Below, one piece after another: positions 42,612 to 50,910 of a stretch of DNA of 64,000 nucleotides. The DNA is from Neobacillus mesonae (lineage in GTDB: Bacteria; Bacillota; Bacilli; Paenibacillales; Paenibacillaceae). The stretch's first letter is position 1; the number at the start of each line of letters is the position of its first letter. The stretch spans positions 186,001 through 250,000 of the forward strand of contig JAMBOW010000001.1 in the NCBI GenBank assembly GCA_023715865.1, written 5' to 3'. The notes below the pieces were generated by a model. That model saw nothing but the letters and a program-made list of their open reading frames with translations, did not search any database and had not been told where the DNA came from. The position numbers and the translations under genes are program-made.

Positions 42612-43961
42612 TTAATTTTTATTCATTTGATTCAGCTCTTCAATAATCATAGGGAATTTCTTGTCCAGCTTATAGAAGATCAGAATGAGAAGCGTCAAAG
42701 CGCTGATCACAAGCGGAGAGTAGAGATACATCACTTTAATCATCTGAAGCGCACTGTCCGATTGTACTCCAGCAGTACCTACATATCCTCCAAGTGCAAG
42801 TGACCATCCAACTATAGCTCCTCCTAAGCCGCTTCCCACCTTAGTTCCAAAGCTTCCGGCACTGTATACAAGACCTTCTGAACGAATGCCGGATTTCCAC
42901 TCACCATATTCGATGGTATCAGCCAACATGGCAAACATTGTGCCAGCGATCGGAGCCATAAATAGAGTTTTTAATACAGTTCCAACTATGATCATGGTCA
43001 CACTGTAAGGGTTGAAGATGACGATCACTGTACCAATCATTCCTAATACACTTGCGTAGAGAGCGGTATTTCTTTTACCAAATCGCTTAACCAGTGGAGC
43101 AGTTAGTGGAATTCCCACCAGCATGGGCAGCAGGTTAGCAAGTCCAAGCGCACCCACAAGATCGGCATCATCTAAGATATACTTGGCATAATATGCGTTT
43201 AAACCGCTAGTTAATCCTGATCCAATATAAGCAACAAGGCAGAACAATACCATTAGCAGCCAGTAGTTATTACGCAGCAATGCTGGAATGGCTCTTTTTA
43301 AAGGTACTGATTTTTCAGTTACGACGGGTTTAACTCTTTCCGTTGTGGATTTGAACGTAATGAGATACATGAACGGGGTCACCAAACCGAAAATAAGGAA
43401 AGTGATGAACCATCCTGTTTTTCCTCCACCAAATTGATTAACCATAGGCATGGTCACATAAGTGATCAAGGCTGCACCTGCCATAGCCAGCGTCATTCTA
43501 TAAATATTAAGCAGCGAGCGTTGATAAGGCTCCTGTGTAATTAATGCATTTAATGTGGAGTAAGGGATGTTGATCGCCGTATAAACCAGATTGATAAACA
43601 AATAGGTTACATAGGCGTAAATTAGAGAACCTGTTGGTCCAAAGTCGGGTGCGGTAAAAAGCAAAACTAATCCTATTCCAAAGGGGAAGCTCATCCACAG
43701 CAACCAAGGACGTGCCTTACCATACTTGCTTTTCGTCCGGTCAACGACAACACCCATCCCAATATCAGCGACACCATCGATCACTCGGACAAGCAGCATC
43801 ATGGTTCCAATGGCAGCAGGAGCAAGGCCCACAACATCGGTGTAAAAAATACTTAGAAAAGCTCCAATAGCGGTGAATACAAGACTTGTTGTAAAATCCC
43901 CGATCCCGTATCCTAATTTCTCAGAAAAGCTGATCGTTGAATATCGACTCTGGTTACTCAT
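42612..43961 (-). CDS. GPH-family sugar transporter (MFS)
   Basis: A 449-residue 12-helix transporter of the glycoside-pentoside-hexuronide:cation symporter family: FSEKLGYGIGDFTTSLVFTAIG at the N-terminus (the SxxKxxYGxGD motif), then DRTKSKYGKARPWLLW, and IPYSTLNALITQ. It imports a di- or oligosaccharide with Na+ or H+. AGGAGGAATAGG lies before the ATG. It is divergent from an AraC regulator gene (44.3 kb) and near a GH5 glucanase, so beta-glucan oligosaccharides are a reasonable guess for its substrate. Confidence 0.9.
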   Translation of the reverse strand: MSNQSRYSTISFSEKLGYGIGDFTTSLVFTAIGAFLSIFYTDVVGLAPAAIGTMMLLVRVIDGVADIGMGVVVDRTKSKYGKARPWLLWMSFPFGIGLVLLFTAPDFGPTGSLIYAYVTYLFINLVYTAINIPYSTLNALITQEPYQRSLLNIYRMTLAMAGAALITYVTMPMVNQFGGGKTGWFITFLIFGLVTPFMYLITFKSTTERVKPVVTEKSVPLKRAIPALLRNNYWLLMVLFCLVAYIGSGLTSGLNAYYAKYILDDADLVGALGLANLLPMLVGIPLTAPLVKRFGKRNTALYASVLGMIGTVIVIFNPYSVTMIIVGTVLKTLFMAPIAGTMFAMLADTIEYGEWKSGIRSEGLVYSAGSFGTKVGSGLGGAIVGWSLALGGYVGTAGVQSDSALQMIKVMYLYSPLVISALTLLILIFYKLDKKFPMIIEELNQMNKN

Positions 43962-43992
43962 ATCCTATTCCTCCAATGAAAGTAATACAAGA

Positions 43993-44005
43993 TGTAACGC
44001 TTACA
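43993..44005. promoter_or_regulatory. cre-like motif upstream of GPH transporter
   Basis: TGTAACGCTTACA resembles a catabolite-responsive element (TGTAANCGNTTACA) but is one base shorter. Weak support for CcpA or other LacI-family control. Confidence 0.35.
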
Positions 44006-44271
44006 AAAATGTTCGATCGAAGTCTGCATAACGGTTTGTCCTAATCATTAGTTCGTTATTTTGTAGGATAAATACGGATTGCCAATCCTCATATCATGAG
44101 GAGTTAGCGCTTTCTAAAATGGAATGAAGTAAGAATGTTTCCTTTAAGCTTTGATTTTTCTTGGAATAGCAATGTATAAATCGTTTCATCGTGTGATTGC
44201 CTCCCGTGTTGATTTACAAACTTCGTTCATGTACATTCATTATAAATAACGAGATTTTACATAAGAATACA

Positions 44272-44302
44272 CTAATCCAAGTGAAATTTGCCCTAATCCA
44301 AG
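44272..44302 (+). promoter_or_regulatory. Direct repeats CTAATCCAAG upstream of AraC gene
   Basis: CTAATCCAAG occurs at 44272-44281 and again at 44293-44302, 21 bp apart (two helix turns). This spacing is typical of AraC-type half-sites on one DNA face. The second copy overlaps the RBS, which suggests autorepression. Confidence 0.55.
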
Positions 44303-44315
44303 GTGGTTGAACGAA

Positions 44316-45218
44316 GTGATCATTCCTGAATCTTATCAATCTTATCTACATCCAAACTCGAAATGGCTTCCCGCCATTAATTGGAGCATTAAGCTGTTCG
44401 GGGCTCATATGCAGCAAGTTAAGAAGGGGTGGAAGGTACCCTCAGAATCTCATCTTGCCTTCGAGCTGATTCTGATTATTAAAGGGAGTCAGTTCACAGT
44501 TATGGAAAATTTGAATTATCAGTTGTCAGAAGGAGATATCCTGCTTATTCCTCCAGGCTTCAAACATATTAATCAATGCTTGGACGATCATGGACTGACT
44601 TATTTTATTGCACATTTCAATGTGGATGATGCTTTGTTTCATCAGGAAATGAGCTATAATTCACAACTGCATTTTCCTGCTGGGACAGAGGAGAATCAGA
44701 AGCTAAGAGAAGGGATTATGAAGTGGGTAAAACTATTGGATAGGGAAGGAGAATACACAACTTCGGATCTGTTAGCCATTCAAGCAGGCTTATTTGAAAT
44801 TCTCTTAATTCTGGCAACCCAGATATCTGCCTCCTCTAAGCCGGTAGTTACTCCTTCAGTGAACCATTATGCGAGACTTATTGCAGAGGCTATTAAATCC
44901 AACTTTGAGGAAGAAAACTTGCAAAAGGAGTGGCGCAAGGACAAGGATATTCGTATAGAGGATATAGCAGAATCTCTTAAAATTAGTTCAGGCTATGCAT
45001 TAGAGGTATTTCAGAAGGTATATGGAATATCTCCGCGCGGCTATTTATCTCAGCTCAAATTACAAGAAGCTAAGCAGCTGCTCCATCAGCCTGATCTCGC
45101 ATTAACACAAATCGCTTCCATGCTCGGTTATTCAAGTCTATCTCATTTTAGCCGGCAGTTTAAACGCTGGACCGGGATGAGCCCGCGGCAGTATAGGCAA
45201 ACCACTGGAAGTGTATAG
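44316..45218 (+). CDS. AraC family transcriptional regulator (cupin sensor domain)
   Basis: A 300-residue regulator from GTG 44316; AAGGTGG ends 9 nt upstream, which rules out the in-frame TTG at 44307. The N-terminal cupin-like sensor domain (HLAFELILIIKGSQFTVMENLNYQLSEGDILLIPPGFKH) binds a sugar in this family. The C-terminal two helix-turn-helix motifs are IEDIAESLKISSGYALEVFQKVYGISPRGYL and LALTQIASMLGYSSLSHFSRQFKRWTGMSPRQYR. It is divergent from the GPH transporter gene and probably controls it. Confidence 0.92.
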   Translation: MIIPESYQSYLHPNSKWLPAINWSIKLFGAHMQQVKKGWKVPSESHLAFELILIIKGSQFTVMENLNYQLSEGDILLIPPGFKHINQCLDDHGLTYFIAHFNVDDALFHQEMSYNSQLHFPAGTEENQKLREGIMKWVKLLDREGEYTTSDLLAIQAGLFEILLILATQISASSKPVVTPSVNHYARLIAEAIKSNFEEENLQKEWRKDKDIRIEDIAESLKISSGYALEVFQKVYGISPRGYLSQLKLQEAKQLLHQPDLALTQIASMLGYSSLSHFSRQFKRWTGMSPRQYRQTTGSV

Positions 45219-45246
45219 TTCTAGTTGATGCTTTGCAAAAAAACGG

Positions 45247-45276
45247 AAACAGCCCAGGCGATCCTGGGCTGTTTGT
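45247..45276. terminator. Bidirectional terminator between convergent AraC genes
   Basis: AAACAGCCCAGG and CCTGGGCTGTTT form a perfect 12-bp stem with a 4-nt loop. Confidence 0.85.
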
Positions 45277-45283
45277 GATGGTT

Positions 45284-46480
45284 TTAATTAATATATTCCT
45301 TTACACCGTAAGTTTCCCGATACTGCTTCGGGGTCAGTTGTGTAACATCTTTAAAATTTTTACCAAAATGGCTTTGGGAACAAAATCCGAGATTAGTCGC
45401 AATTTCACTATATGAATATTTGGAATACATTAAGAGATTGCATGCCAAATTGATTTTCTCCTGCAGGATAAATTCTCGAATCGTCATTCCTTCGCTGCTA
45501 CTGAAAAGCTCGGCTAAATAATTGGCATTGATCTTCAATTCAACAGCAATATCTTTGATATGAATTTTATCGTGAAGATGCTTAAATATATAGTTTTTGC
45601 ATTGATCAATTCTTGGATTGCTGCTCTTTGTTCTTCTGGAGTTCTGCCTTTGCTTCTTCATTTCATTCACCATTTGGGTGTACTCATACTCTGCATTTCG
45701 ACAGAGTCGTTGAATCGTTTGCGGGTCGGTTAATTCTTCCATTTTGTATATGTAACTGTCAATAAGCGAGTATGCGATTTCCGGTGAAACACCCCCTTCA
45801 ATAGCTGCACGGCTTGCCAGTGTAATAACGACAATGCATATATTTTTAACGGATCGGAGGTTGTCGTTAGAAAGGATACCGTAGTGCCCGTTAATATTTT
45901 CGCTCCAGCTTTGCTTCAGCTTGGCGACATCACCGTTACGAATACTGCTCATTTCCCGAACTTCTTGATCATAGGGATTGTGCATTTTTCCAATCTCTTG
46001 ATTTTGGAAAATAACATCCGAAAAATGTCTTTTCACACTTTCTTCAGCACCAGCACTGATATTGCTGTAACGCAAAGCTTCTTCTGTTATCAGCTTGTTC
46101 GAGAGTAAATTATGTAGCAGTAATAGATTCTGAGACAGCAGCTGGAAGTCGCACGTGGAGATGTGGTCAGAGTTGATTCCCAAATCGGGTGCACGATGCT
46201 GTAAATGTATAGGATCTCGTAATCGAACAGGTCCGACGAGAAATAAGTGCTCAAGGGTCGATACAACCGAATAAATGAAATGGTGATGTGAAGCAATGAC
46301 AGGAGTGTCATTCGAAGCGAACGTTAGCACAAAATTATGCAGCTCTGAGTCCTTGGAAATATCCAGTGATGCTGAAGGAACAGCGGATATGTCATGAACG
46401 AGATCACCGCTTCTTGTGAAGTGATAGACGTTAGCTGTCAGCTGGCTGGAGATATGCTGGATTAAATATTGGATGTTCAA
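45284..46480 (-). CDS. AraC family transcriptional regulator, large sensor domain
   Basis: A 398-residue regulator. The first about 290 residues are a sensor region of no clear family, with His-rich HHHFIYSVV and helical segments. The C-terminal DNA-binding domain is IDQCKNYIFKHLHDKIHIKDIAVELKINANYLAELFSSSEGMTIREF and YSEIATNLGFCSQSHFGKNFKDVTQLTPKQYR. It is divergent from the GH5 gene, whose promoter region carries direct repeats, and is the likely regulator of that gene. AGGAGGCATC precedes the ATG. Confidence 0.9.
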   Translation of the reverse strand: MNIQYLIQHISSQLTANVYHFTRSGDLVHDISAVPSASLDISKDSELHNFVLTFASNDTPVIASHHHFIYSVVSTLEHLFLVGPVRLRDPIHLQHRAPDLGINSDHISTCDFQLLSQNLLLLHNLLSNKLITEEALRYSNISAGAEESVKRHFSDVIFQNQEIGKMHNPYDQEVREMSSIRNGDVAKLKQSWSENINGHYGILSNDNLRSVKNICIVVITLASRAAIEGGVSPEIAYSLIDSYIYKMEELTDPQTIQRLCRNAEYEYTQMVNEMKKQRQNSRRTKSSNPRIDQCKNYIFKHLHDKIHIKDIAVELKINANYLAELFSSSEGMTIREFILQEKINLACNLLMYSKYSYSEIATNLGFCSQSHFGKNFKDVTQLTPKQYRETYGVKEYIN

Positions 46481-46535
46481 CCTCTGATGCCTCCTTTTTT
46501 CAAAGCTAATTGTAACAAAATAAAGATATGATTTC

Positions 46536-46565
46536 TATGATATAAACATGGGATATATGATATAA
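46536..46565. promoter_or_regulatory. Direct repeats TATGATATAA between AraC and GH5 genes
   Basis: TATGATATAA occurs at 46536-46545 and 46556-46565, 20 bp apart. The arrangement is like AraC-type half-sites and lies between the two divergent starts. Confidence 0.5.
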
Positions 46566-46628
46566 CGCGGGGTGTGCCGTTCTATACAATGATAGTGTTC
46601 ACAGCAAACTAGAAGGGGGCACGATGAA

Positions 46629-47798
46629 ATGTATATCAATGGTGTTAATCTCGGCAACTGGTTAGTACTGGAGAAGTGGATGAGTCCAGGATTGTTTGAT
46701 GGCACAACAGCAGAGGATGAATATTATCTGCCAACCCAATTGTCCCGCGAAGTTTACGAAGCTCGAATAAAGCTGCATCGGCAGCAGTATATCACAGAGC
46801 GTGATTTTGCAACGATCCGGTCGTTCGGTATGAACGCAGTTCGTATTCCAGTACCTTACTTTATATTTGGTGATTGTCCTCCATTCATTGGCTGTATCGA
46901 TGAGCTGGATAAAGCTTTTTCATGGGCCCAAAAATACGATATTAAAGTACTGATTGACCTGCATACGGTCCCTGGAAGCCAAAATGGATTTGATAACGGA
47001 GGTATTTCTGGCGTATGCAAGTGGGCACAGCAGCCAGAGAGTGTGGAGTTTGCTTTACAGGTGCTCGAGAAGTTATCTGACCGTTACGGCCATCATGATG
47101 CACTATGGGGCATTGGTGTTTTGAATGAACCGATTACCGAACGGATTTGGAATGAGATGAATGTTCAGAGTCGATATAAACCGGTAGATGCGGAGATGGC
47201 GGAAGGAAGCGCTCCTATTTCACTTGATTTTCTCCAAGCATTTTATATCGATGCTTATCACAGAATTCGCCGTTATCTTCCAGAAGACAAAGTTATCGTC
47301 ATTCACGATGGATTTGAGCTTAAGGCATGGAAGGACTTTATGAGGGAAGAAGAGTTTAAGAATGTTGTGTTAGATACACATCAATATTTGATGATGGCTG
47401 AAATGTACGGCTGTGAGCAATCTCCTGAAGGTTATGTTCAATATGTGGAGCAGCACCTTACTCAAGATATTGAAGAAATGCAGCAGTATTTTCCAGTAAT
47501 CTGCGGGGAATGGAGCCTGTTTAATTCCTATGGCTGCGGCATCGACACTGCAGGGGGGATGTCACCAGTCAATGGGGTAGAGGCGACTGAGGACAAGCTG
47601 GACGCAGACAGCCGAATAGACCTCTATAGTAAGGTTGCTGAAGTACAACTGAATGCATGGAAGAAAATTAGCGGCCACTTCTATTGGAATTACAAATTAC
47701 TGCTTGATACAGTGAATGATCCAGGCTGGATCGGATGGGACAGCTGGGACCTCGGAAAAAGCGTAAGTCTCGGGTGGTACCCTGTAAATTCTAAATAA
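46629..47798 (+). CDS. Glycoside hydrolase family 5 (exo-beta-1,3-glucanase-like)
   Basis: A 389-residue cytoplasmic GH5 enzyme without signal peptide. It begins NGVNLGNWLVLEKWMSPGLF, like yeast-type exo-1,3-glucanases, with MNAVRIPVPY and KVLIDLHTVPGSQNG in the barrel. The acid/base is the Glu in GVLNEPIT and the nucleophile is the Glu in VICGEWS. Both are intact. It would remove glucose from beta-1,3 or related oligosaccharides brought in by a transporter. AGAAGGGGG precedes the ATG. It is divergent from an AraC regulator. Confidence 0.9.
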   Translation: MYINGVNLGNWLVLEKWMSPGLFDGTTAEDEYYLPTQLSREVYEARIKLHRQQYITERDFATIRSFGMNAVRIPVPYFIFGDCPPFIGCIDELDKAFSWAQKYDIKVLIDLHTVPGSQNGFDNGGISGVCKWAQQPESVEFALQVLEKLSDRYGHHDALWGIGVLNEPITERIWNEMNVQSRYKPVDAEMAEGSAPISLDFLQAFYIDAYHRIRRYLPEDKVIVIHDGFELKAWKDFMREEEFKNVVLDTHQYLMMAEMYGCEQSPEGYVQYVEQHLTQDIEEMQQYFPVICGEWSLFNSYGCGIDTAGGMSPVNGVEATEDKLDADSRIDLYSKVAEVQLNAWKKISGHFYWNYKLLLDTVNDPGWIGWDSWDLGKSVSLGWYPVNSK

Positions 47799-47982
47799 CG
47801 AGTGACCCATCTATCATTCGAAGGATTTAAAAGTTGGGGAGCTATACTCGTACCTAATTACGGACGATCAAATGGTTGATCTGAAAAATCGTTTCGTCTG
47901 CTCGTGTATAAAATAATGAATAGAGACGATAAATAGGTGTATTTAGAGAAGATATATAGACTATGAAACGTAGAATAATGGG

Positions 47983-48010
47983 ACAGCCGGCAACTGTGTC
48001 GGCTGCTTCT
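47983..48010 (+). terminator. Weak hairpin between GH5 and minus-strand gene
   Basis: CAGCCG and CGGCTG form a 6-bp stem followed by CTTCTT. It lies about 185 bp after the GH5 stop and just before the convergent gene's end. Confidence 0.4.
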
Positions 48011-48020
48011 TATGCAGCTA

Positions 48021-48329
48021 TTAGATAAGAATTGTGGCTAGCGGTGTTAAATCCCCTGTATCTTTAACTCTTACAGCCACTTTTTCCTTGTATTTCTCAA
48101 CATTAAGCCAGGCGATCAATTGATCGGGACCATATGTATTTACGTAGTCGGCAAATGAAACCTCTCCATCACTTTCAATGATTTCCGTGTATATTCTAAA
48201 TGGATGATTTCCCTCTAGGCTGCTCAAGAAACGATCAAATTCATACTGTAATTCTTGCAAATTAGTTCCTACCTCATCAATTACATCGTAGTAGATTGGG
48301 ATATCATGAACCATGATTGCAACGATCAA
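48021..48329 (-). CDS. Hypothetical protein
   Basis: A 102-residue acidic soluble protein of no recognised family: HDIPIYYDVIDEVGTNLQELQYEFDRFLSSL and a C-terminal half with beta-strand character (EKVAVRVKDTGDLTPLATILI). The start may be TTG 48329 or ATG 48314 (MVHDIP). It follows another small unknown gene by 14 bp on the same strand, and they may form a two-gene unit. Confidence 0.5.
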   Translation of the reverse strand: MIVAIMVHDIPIYYDVIDEVGTNLQELQYEFDRFLSSLEGNHPFRIYTEIIESDGEVSFADYVNTYGPDQLIAWLNVEKYKEKVAVRVKDTGDLTPLATILI

Positions 48330-48343
48330 ATATAACCCCGCCT

Positions 48344-48763
48344 TTAGCTCAATTTTAAAATCTTCAAGCCTTCAATGAATCCCTGTGACATGCTAACATG
48401 TGATAAAAAGTGATCAATAAGCTCTTGTCTAGAGAGAAAAGCTATATATTTACTATGTTTGTTTAATAATTCTTCATCATTTTCTTTGATCTCCATTTCA
48501 ATGATTTCTATTGTGTTGTTGGAATAATGATGTCTTTCTCCTCTTTCATGGTATCCAATTGTTGCAATTGCATAGATCACCTTCAAATCCTCTACGGTAC
48601 AATTACGTAACAACAGCTCAAGTCTTGATTCTAAATTTTTTAATCGCATTTTGATTTCTGCATCAGAAATTTCACGAGAACTAGCTGTTTTTTCGGAGAG
48701 ATTGTATATATCAATGAACTGATGAATTAATGCGACATTATTTCGTGCTATCATAGAATACAA
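48344..48763 (-). CDS. Hypothetical helical protein
   Basis: A 139-residue protein, mostly predicted helices (KMRLKNLESRLELLLRNCTVEDLKVIYAIATIGYHERGE) with high Glu and Lys content. It is not recognised. AAGGGAG lies upstream of TTG 48763 and ATG 48754; either may be the start. It precedes the 102-residue gene and probably shares a transcript with it. No membrane segment is visible. Confidence 0.55.
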   Translation of the reverse strand: MYSMIARNNVALIHQFIDIYNLSEKTASSREISDAEIKMRLKNLESRLELLLRNCTVEDLKVIYAIATIGYHERGERHHYSNNTIEIIEMEIKENDEELLNKHSKYIAFLSRQELIDHFLSHVSMSQGFIEGLKILKLS

Positions 48764-48953
48764 TACTTCTCATCTCCCTTAAAATCCCAATTATTTAAAT
48801 TGAAACATAGTTCATTTTAAGAAGCTAGTCTATAAAAAAGCTGCACTTTAGCTTGACACTCCTTTATTTTGCAAACTTTTATATCTCTTTAACGTTACTA
48901 TTTAATAGAAGTCTGTTTCAAAACGTCAGCAATAGCAATGAAAGTGAGATGAC

Positions 48954-50873
48954 ATGATGAGCAACTACACAGAAATGCAAGAACATGAATTGTCCGCTGC
49001 CGGCTGTCGAGGAGATTTTCAAGCTTTTGAAGAGTTAGTAAGACGTAACGGAGCACAAATGTACATATTGGCTTTAGCCTTAGGACGTAAGCAGGAAGCT
49101 GGATTTCGTATCATGGAGCAGGCCATATCATTAACTTGGCAATATCGACGTAAAGTGAAGGATGAGAAGAATCTGCCGGATGCGATCTACAAGCAAATTG
49201 GGACAATTGCTGCCAAAGAGGATGGAGCTTCCGAAGAATCCGGACGATTAGAACAGCTAGAACAAGGTTCGGAAGAAGGAGTATGGCAAAGCTCAAAACA
49301 AATGATGAGCGAGCGGTCAACGCTAGTTGAAAGAATGCTTCTCCGGATGAGTGTTGAGCAAAGAACGGTGTTTTTGCTTACATACGCAGCAAGATTAGAG
49401 AAAGACCAGATTGTGAGTTTTGGCTTAGCTTCAGAACACCTAGTAGAACACAGATTGAATGAGGCGATGGACCTCGTTTATAAAGGGGCAAAGGAACAGA
49501 AAGTAGATATTAATGAGCACTTCTTGTTGAGACATTTTCAAGATGAGCACGAGAGGTTATTACCAGCATCTGATACAGAACTTGCTGAAGTGATGCAAGC
49601 AGGATTTGCAGAAGCCAAAGCTGGGAAAATACTAAAGCTGATCAGAAAGAAACGGATCATTTGGGGAGCTGTTGGTTGTGCCATACTTATATTTATAATA
49701 GGAGTGCTCTCATGGGGAACGCTAGGTTATCAAGAAATGAAAGTTTTCGATCAGAGTTATTGGAGCAGTACGCTGAAGATAGGCTCTTTAGATTCTCAAA
49801 GACTTGAGGAGGGCGATTATGTATCTATCGGCGAAGTGCTCCCGGAGCAAAATGGGCTAAGGCTCTTTATTGATGGAGCGATGCAAACAAGCGACGGATT
49901 CATGATGTGGTATCGACTTGAAAACACCCAAGGCAGAACTGCGCCAAATATGGATAAGGTAGATTTATGGAATAACGGAGTTGTAGGGGGAGAGTCTTAC
50001 GAAGACGGGTCCACACGGATGAATACAGAACGTAATCGGGTTTATGGGAAAATTGAGATTGCTAAGAACAGATCATTGGAGGGCTTTCCATTAGATCATT
50101 CTCAGGTGCATATAGCGGCTTCCGTAGAAGAGAACGGGCAATATCGATCTGCTGCCTTTGAGCTGGCAGTACCTGACTTTCCTGAAAAGCCTGCTAAAGA
50201 AATAAACATAGACAAATCATTCACGATCCAAGGCCAAACTTTCTATATTCCTAAAGTGACAATTACAACAGATCGTACGATCGTTTCGATTGAAGCTGAT
50301 TCTTCAAATCTAGTCGGCATAGAACAATTAAGGGAACCGACACTTGATGTCGTAAATAGAACCGATTTCGGTATAAGCGGTGAGAACAAGAGTAAATTGG
50401 ATTACAGTGGCTCCTTGGAAGAATGGATGTTTGGCTCCATCTATTATGATGAGTTTACCGAGTTAAGGTTGTATATTAATGGAATCCAAGGAAGCGTTCC
50501 ATCGACGATTCCTTTCATTAAGATTAATACGGATACAGGAGAAGTCGTCGAAGCCCCAGATTCTTTTAATGGGAACGTGGAAATAAGCGGAACAGCAGAG
50601 GACTCCTTTTTCCACATTTACTTTCCTCAAACGGACTCATTAGAATACAGCATTAGCAATCAATATACAGATGCCTTAGGAAATGTCTATTTCACTCAAG
50701 GAAACCAGCTGATTAACGGAGGCGTTTCTTATAAGGTTACTAATTTTGACTATGCTCAGCCTCTGACGTTTGACCTTGACTCGTATCAAAGGCATTTTTA
50801 TGAAGATACAGAAGACGTAATGGAGGAGCAGAATCATTTTAACCTCACTTTGGTAGAGAATTTAATGCCGTAG
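48954..50873 (+). CDS. Membrane-tethered ECF sigma-like protein with ectodomain (copy 1)
   Basis: A 639-residue protein. Residues about 15-90 resemble sigma region 2 (GDFQAFEELVRRNGAQMYILALAL and AISLTWQYRRKVKD), and about 122-178 resemble region 4 (LLRMSVEQRTVFLLTYAARL), although the helix-turn-helix is poorly conserved. A single membrane helix (about 235-257, IIWGAVGCAILIFIIGVLSW) follows. The remaining about 380 residues lie outside the cell and are beta-rich (DUF4179/DUF5643-like appearance). The layout joins a sigma-like cytoplasmic part to an extracellular sensor, usually split between sigma and anti-sigma proteins. A paralogue follows 37 bp downstream. Whether it still binds RNA polymerase is unknown. 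Confidence 0.65.
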   Translation: MMSNYTEMQEHELSAAGCRGDFQAFEELVRRNGAQMYILALALGRKQEAGFRIMEQAISLTWQYRRKVKDEKNLPDAIYKQIGTIAAKEDGASEESGRLEQLEQGSEEGVWQSSKQMMSERSTLVERMLLRMSVEQRTVFLLTYAARLEKDQIVSFGLASEHLVEHRLNEAMDLVYKGAKEQKVDINEHFLLRHFQDEHERLLPASDTELAEVMQAGFAEAKAGKILKLIRKKRIIWGAVGCAILIFIIGVLSWGTLGYQEMKVFDQSYWSSTLKIGSLDSQRLEEGDYVSIGEVLPEQNGLRLFIDGAMQTSDGFMMWYRLENTQGRTAPNMDKVDLWNNGVVGGESYEDGSTRMNTERNRVYGKIEIAKNRSLEGFPLDHSQVHIAASVEENGQYRSAAFELAVPDFPEKPAKEINIDKSFTIQGQTFYIPKVTITTDRTIVSIEADSSNLVGIEQLREPTLDVVNRTDFGISGENKSKLDYSGSLEEWMFGSIYYDEFTELRLYINGIQGSVPSTIPFIKINTDTGEVVEAPDSFNGNVEISGTAEDSFFHIYFPQTDSLEYSISNQYTDALGNVYFTQGNQLINGGVSYKVTNFDYAQPLTFDLDSYQRHFYEDTEDVMEEQNHFNLTLVENLMP

Positions 50874-50910
50874 CTGACCACAAGCCATCTATTAAGAAAA
50901 GAGGTGTTTC

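Larger units (their letters stand above)
43962..44315. other. Divergent regulatory region between transporter and AraC genes
   Basis: No gene is seen. It contains a cre-like or LacI-type near-palindrome (43993-44005) close to the transporter start and a pair of 10-bp direct repeats (44272-44302) just before the AraC gene; both are listed separately. Confidence 0.6.
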
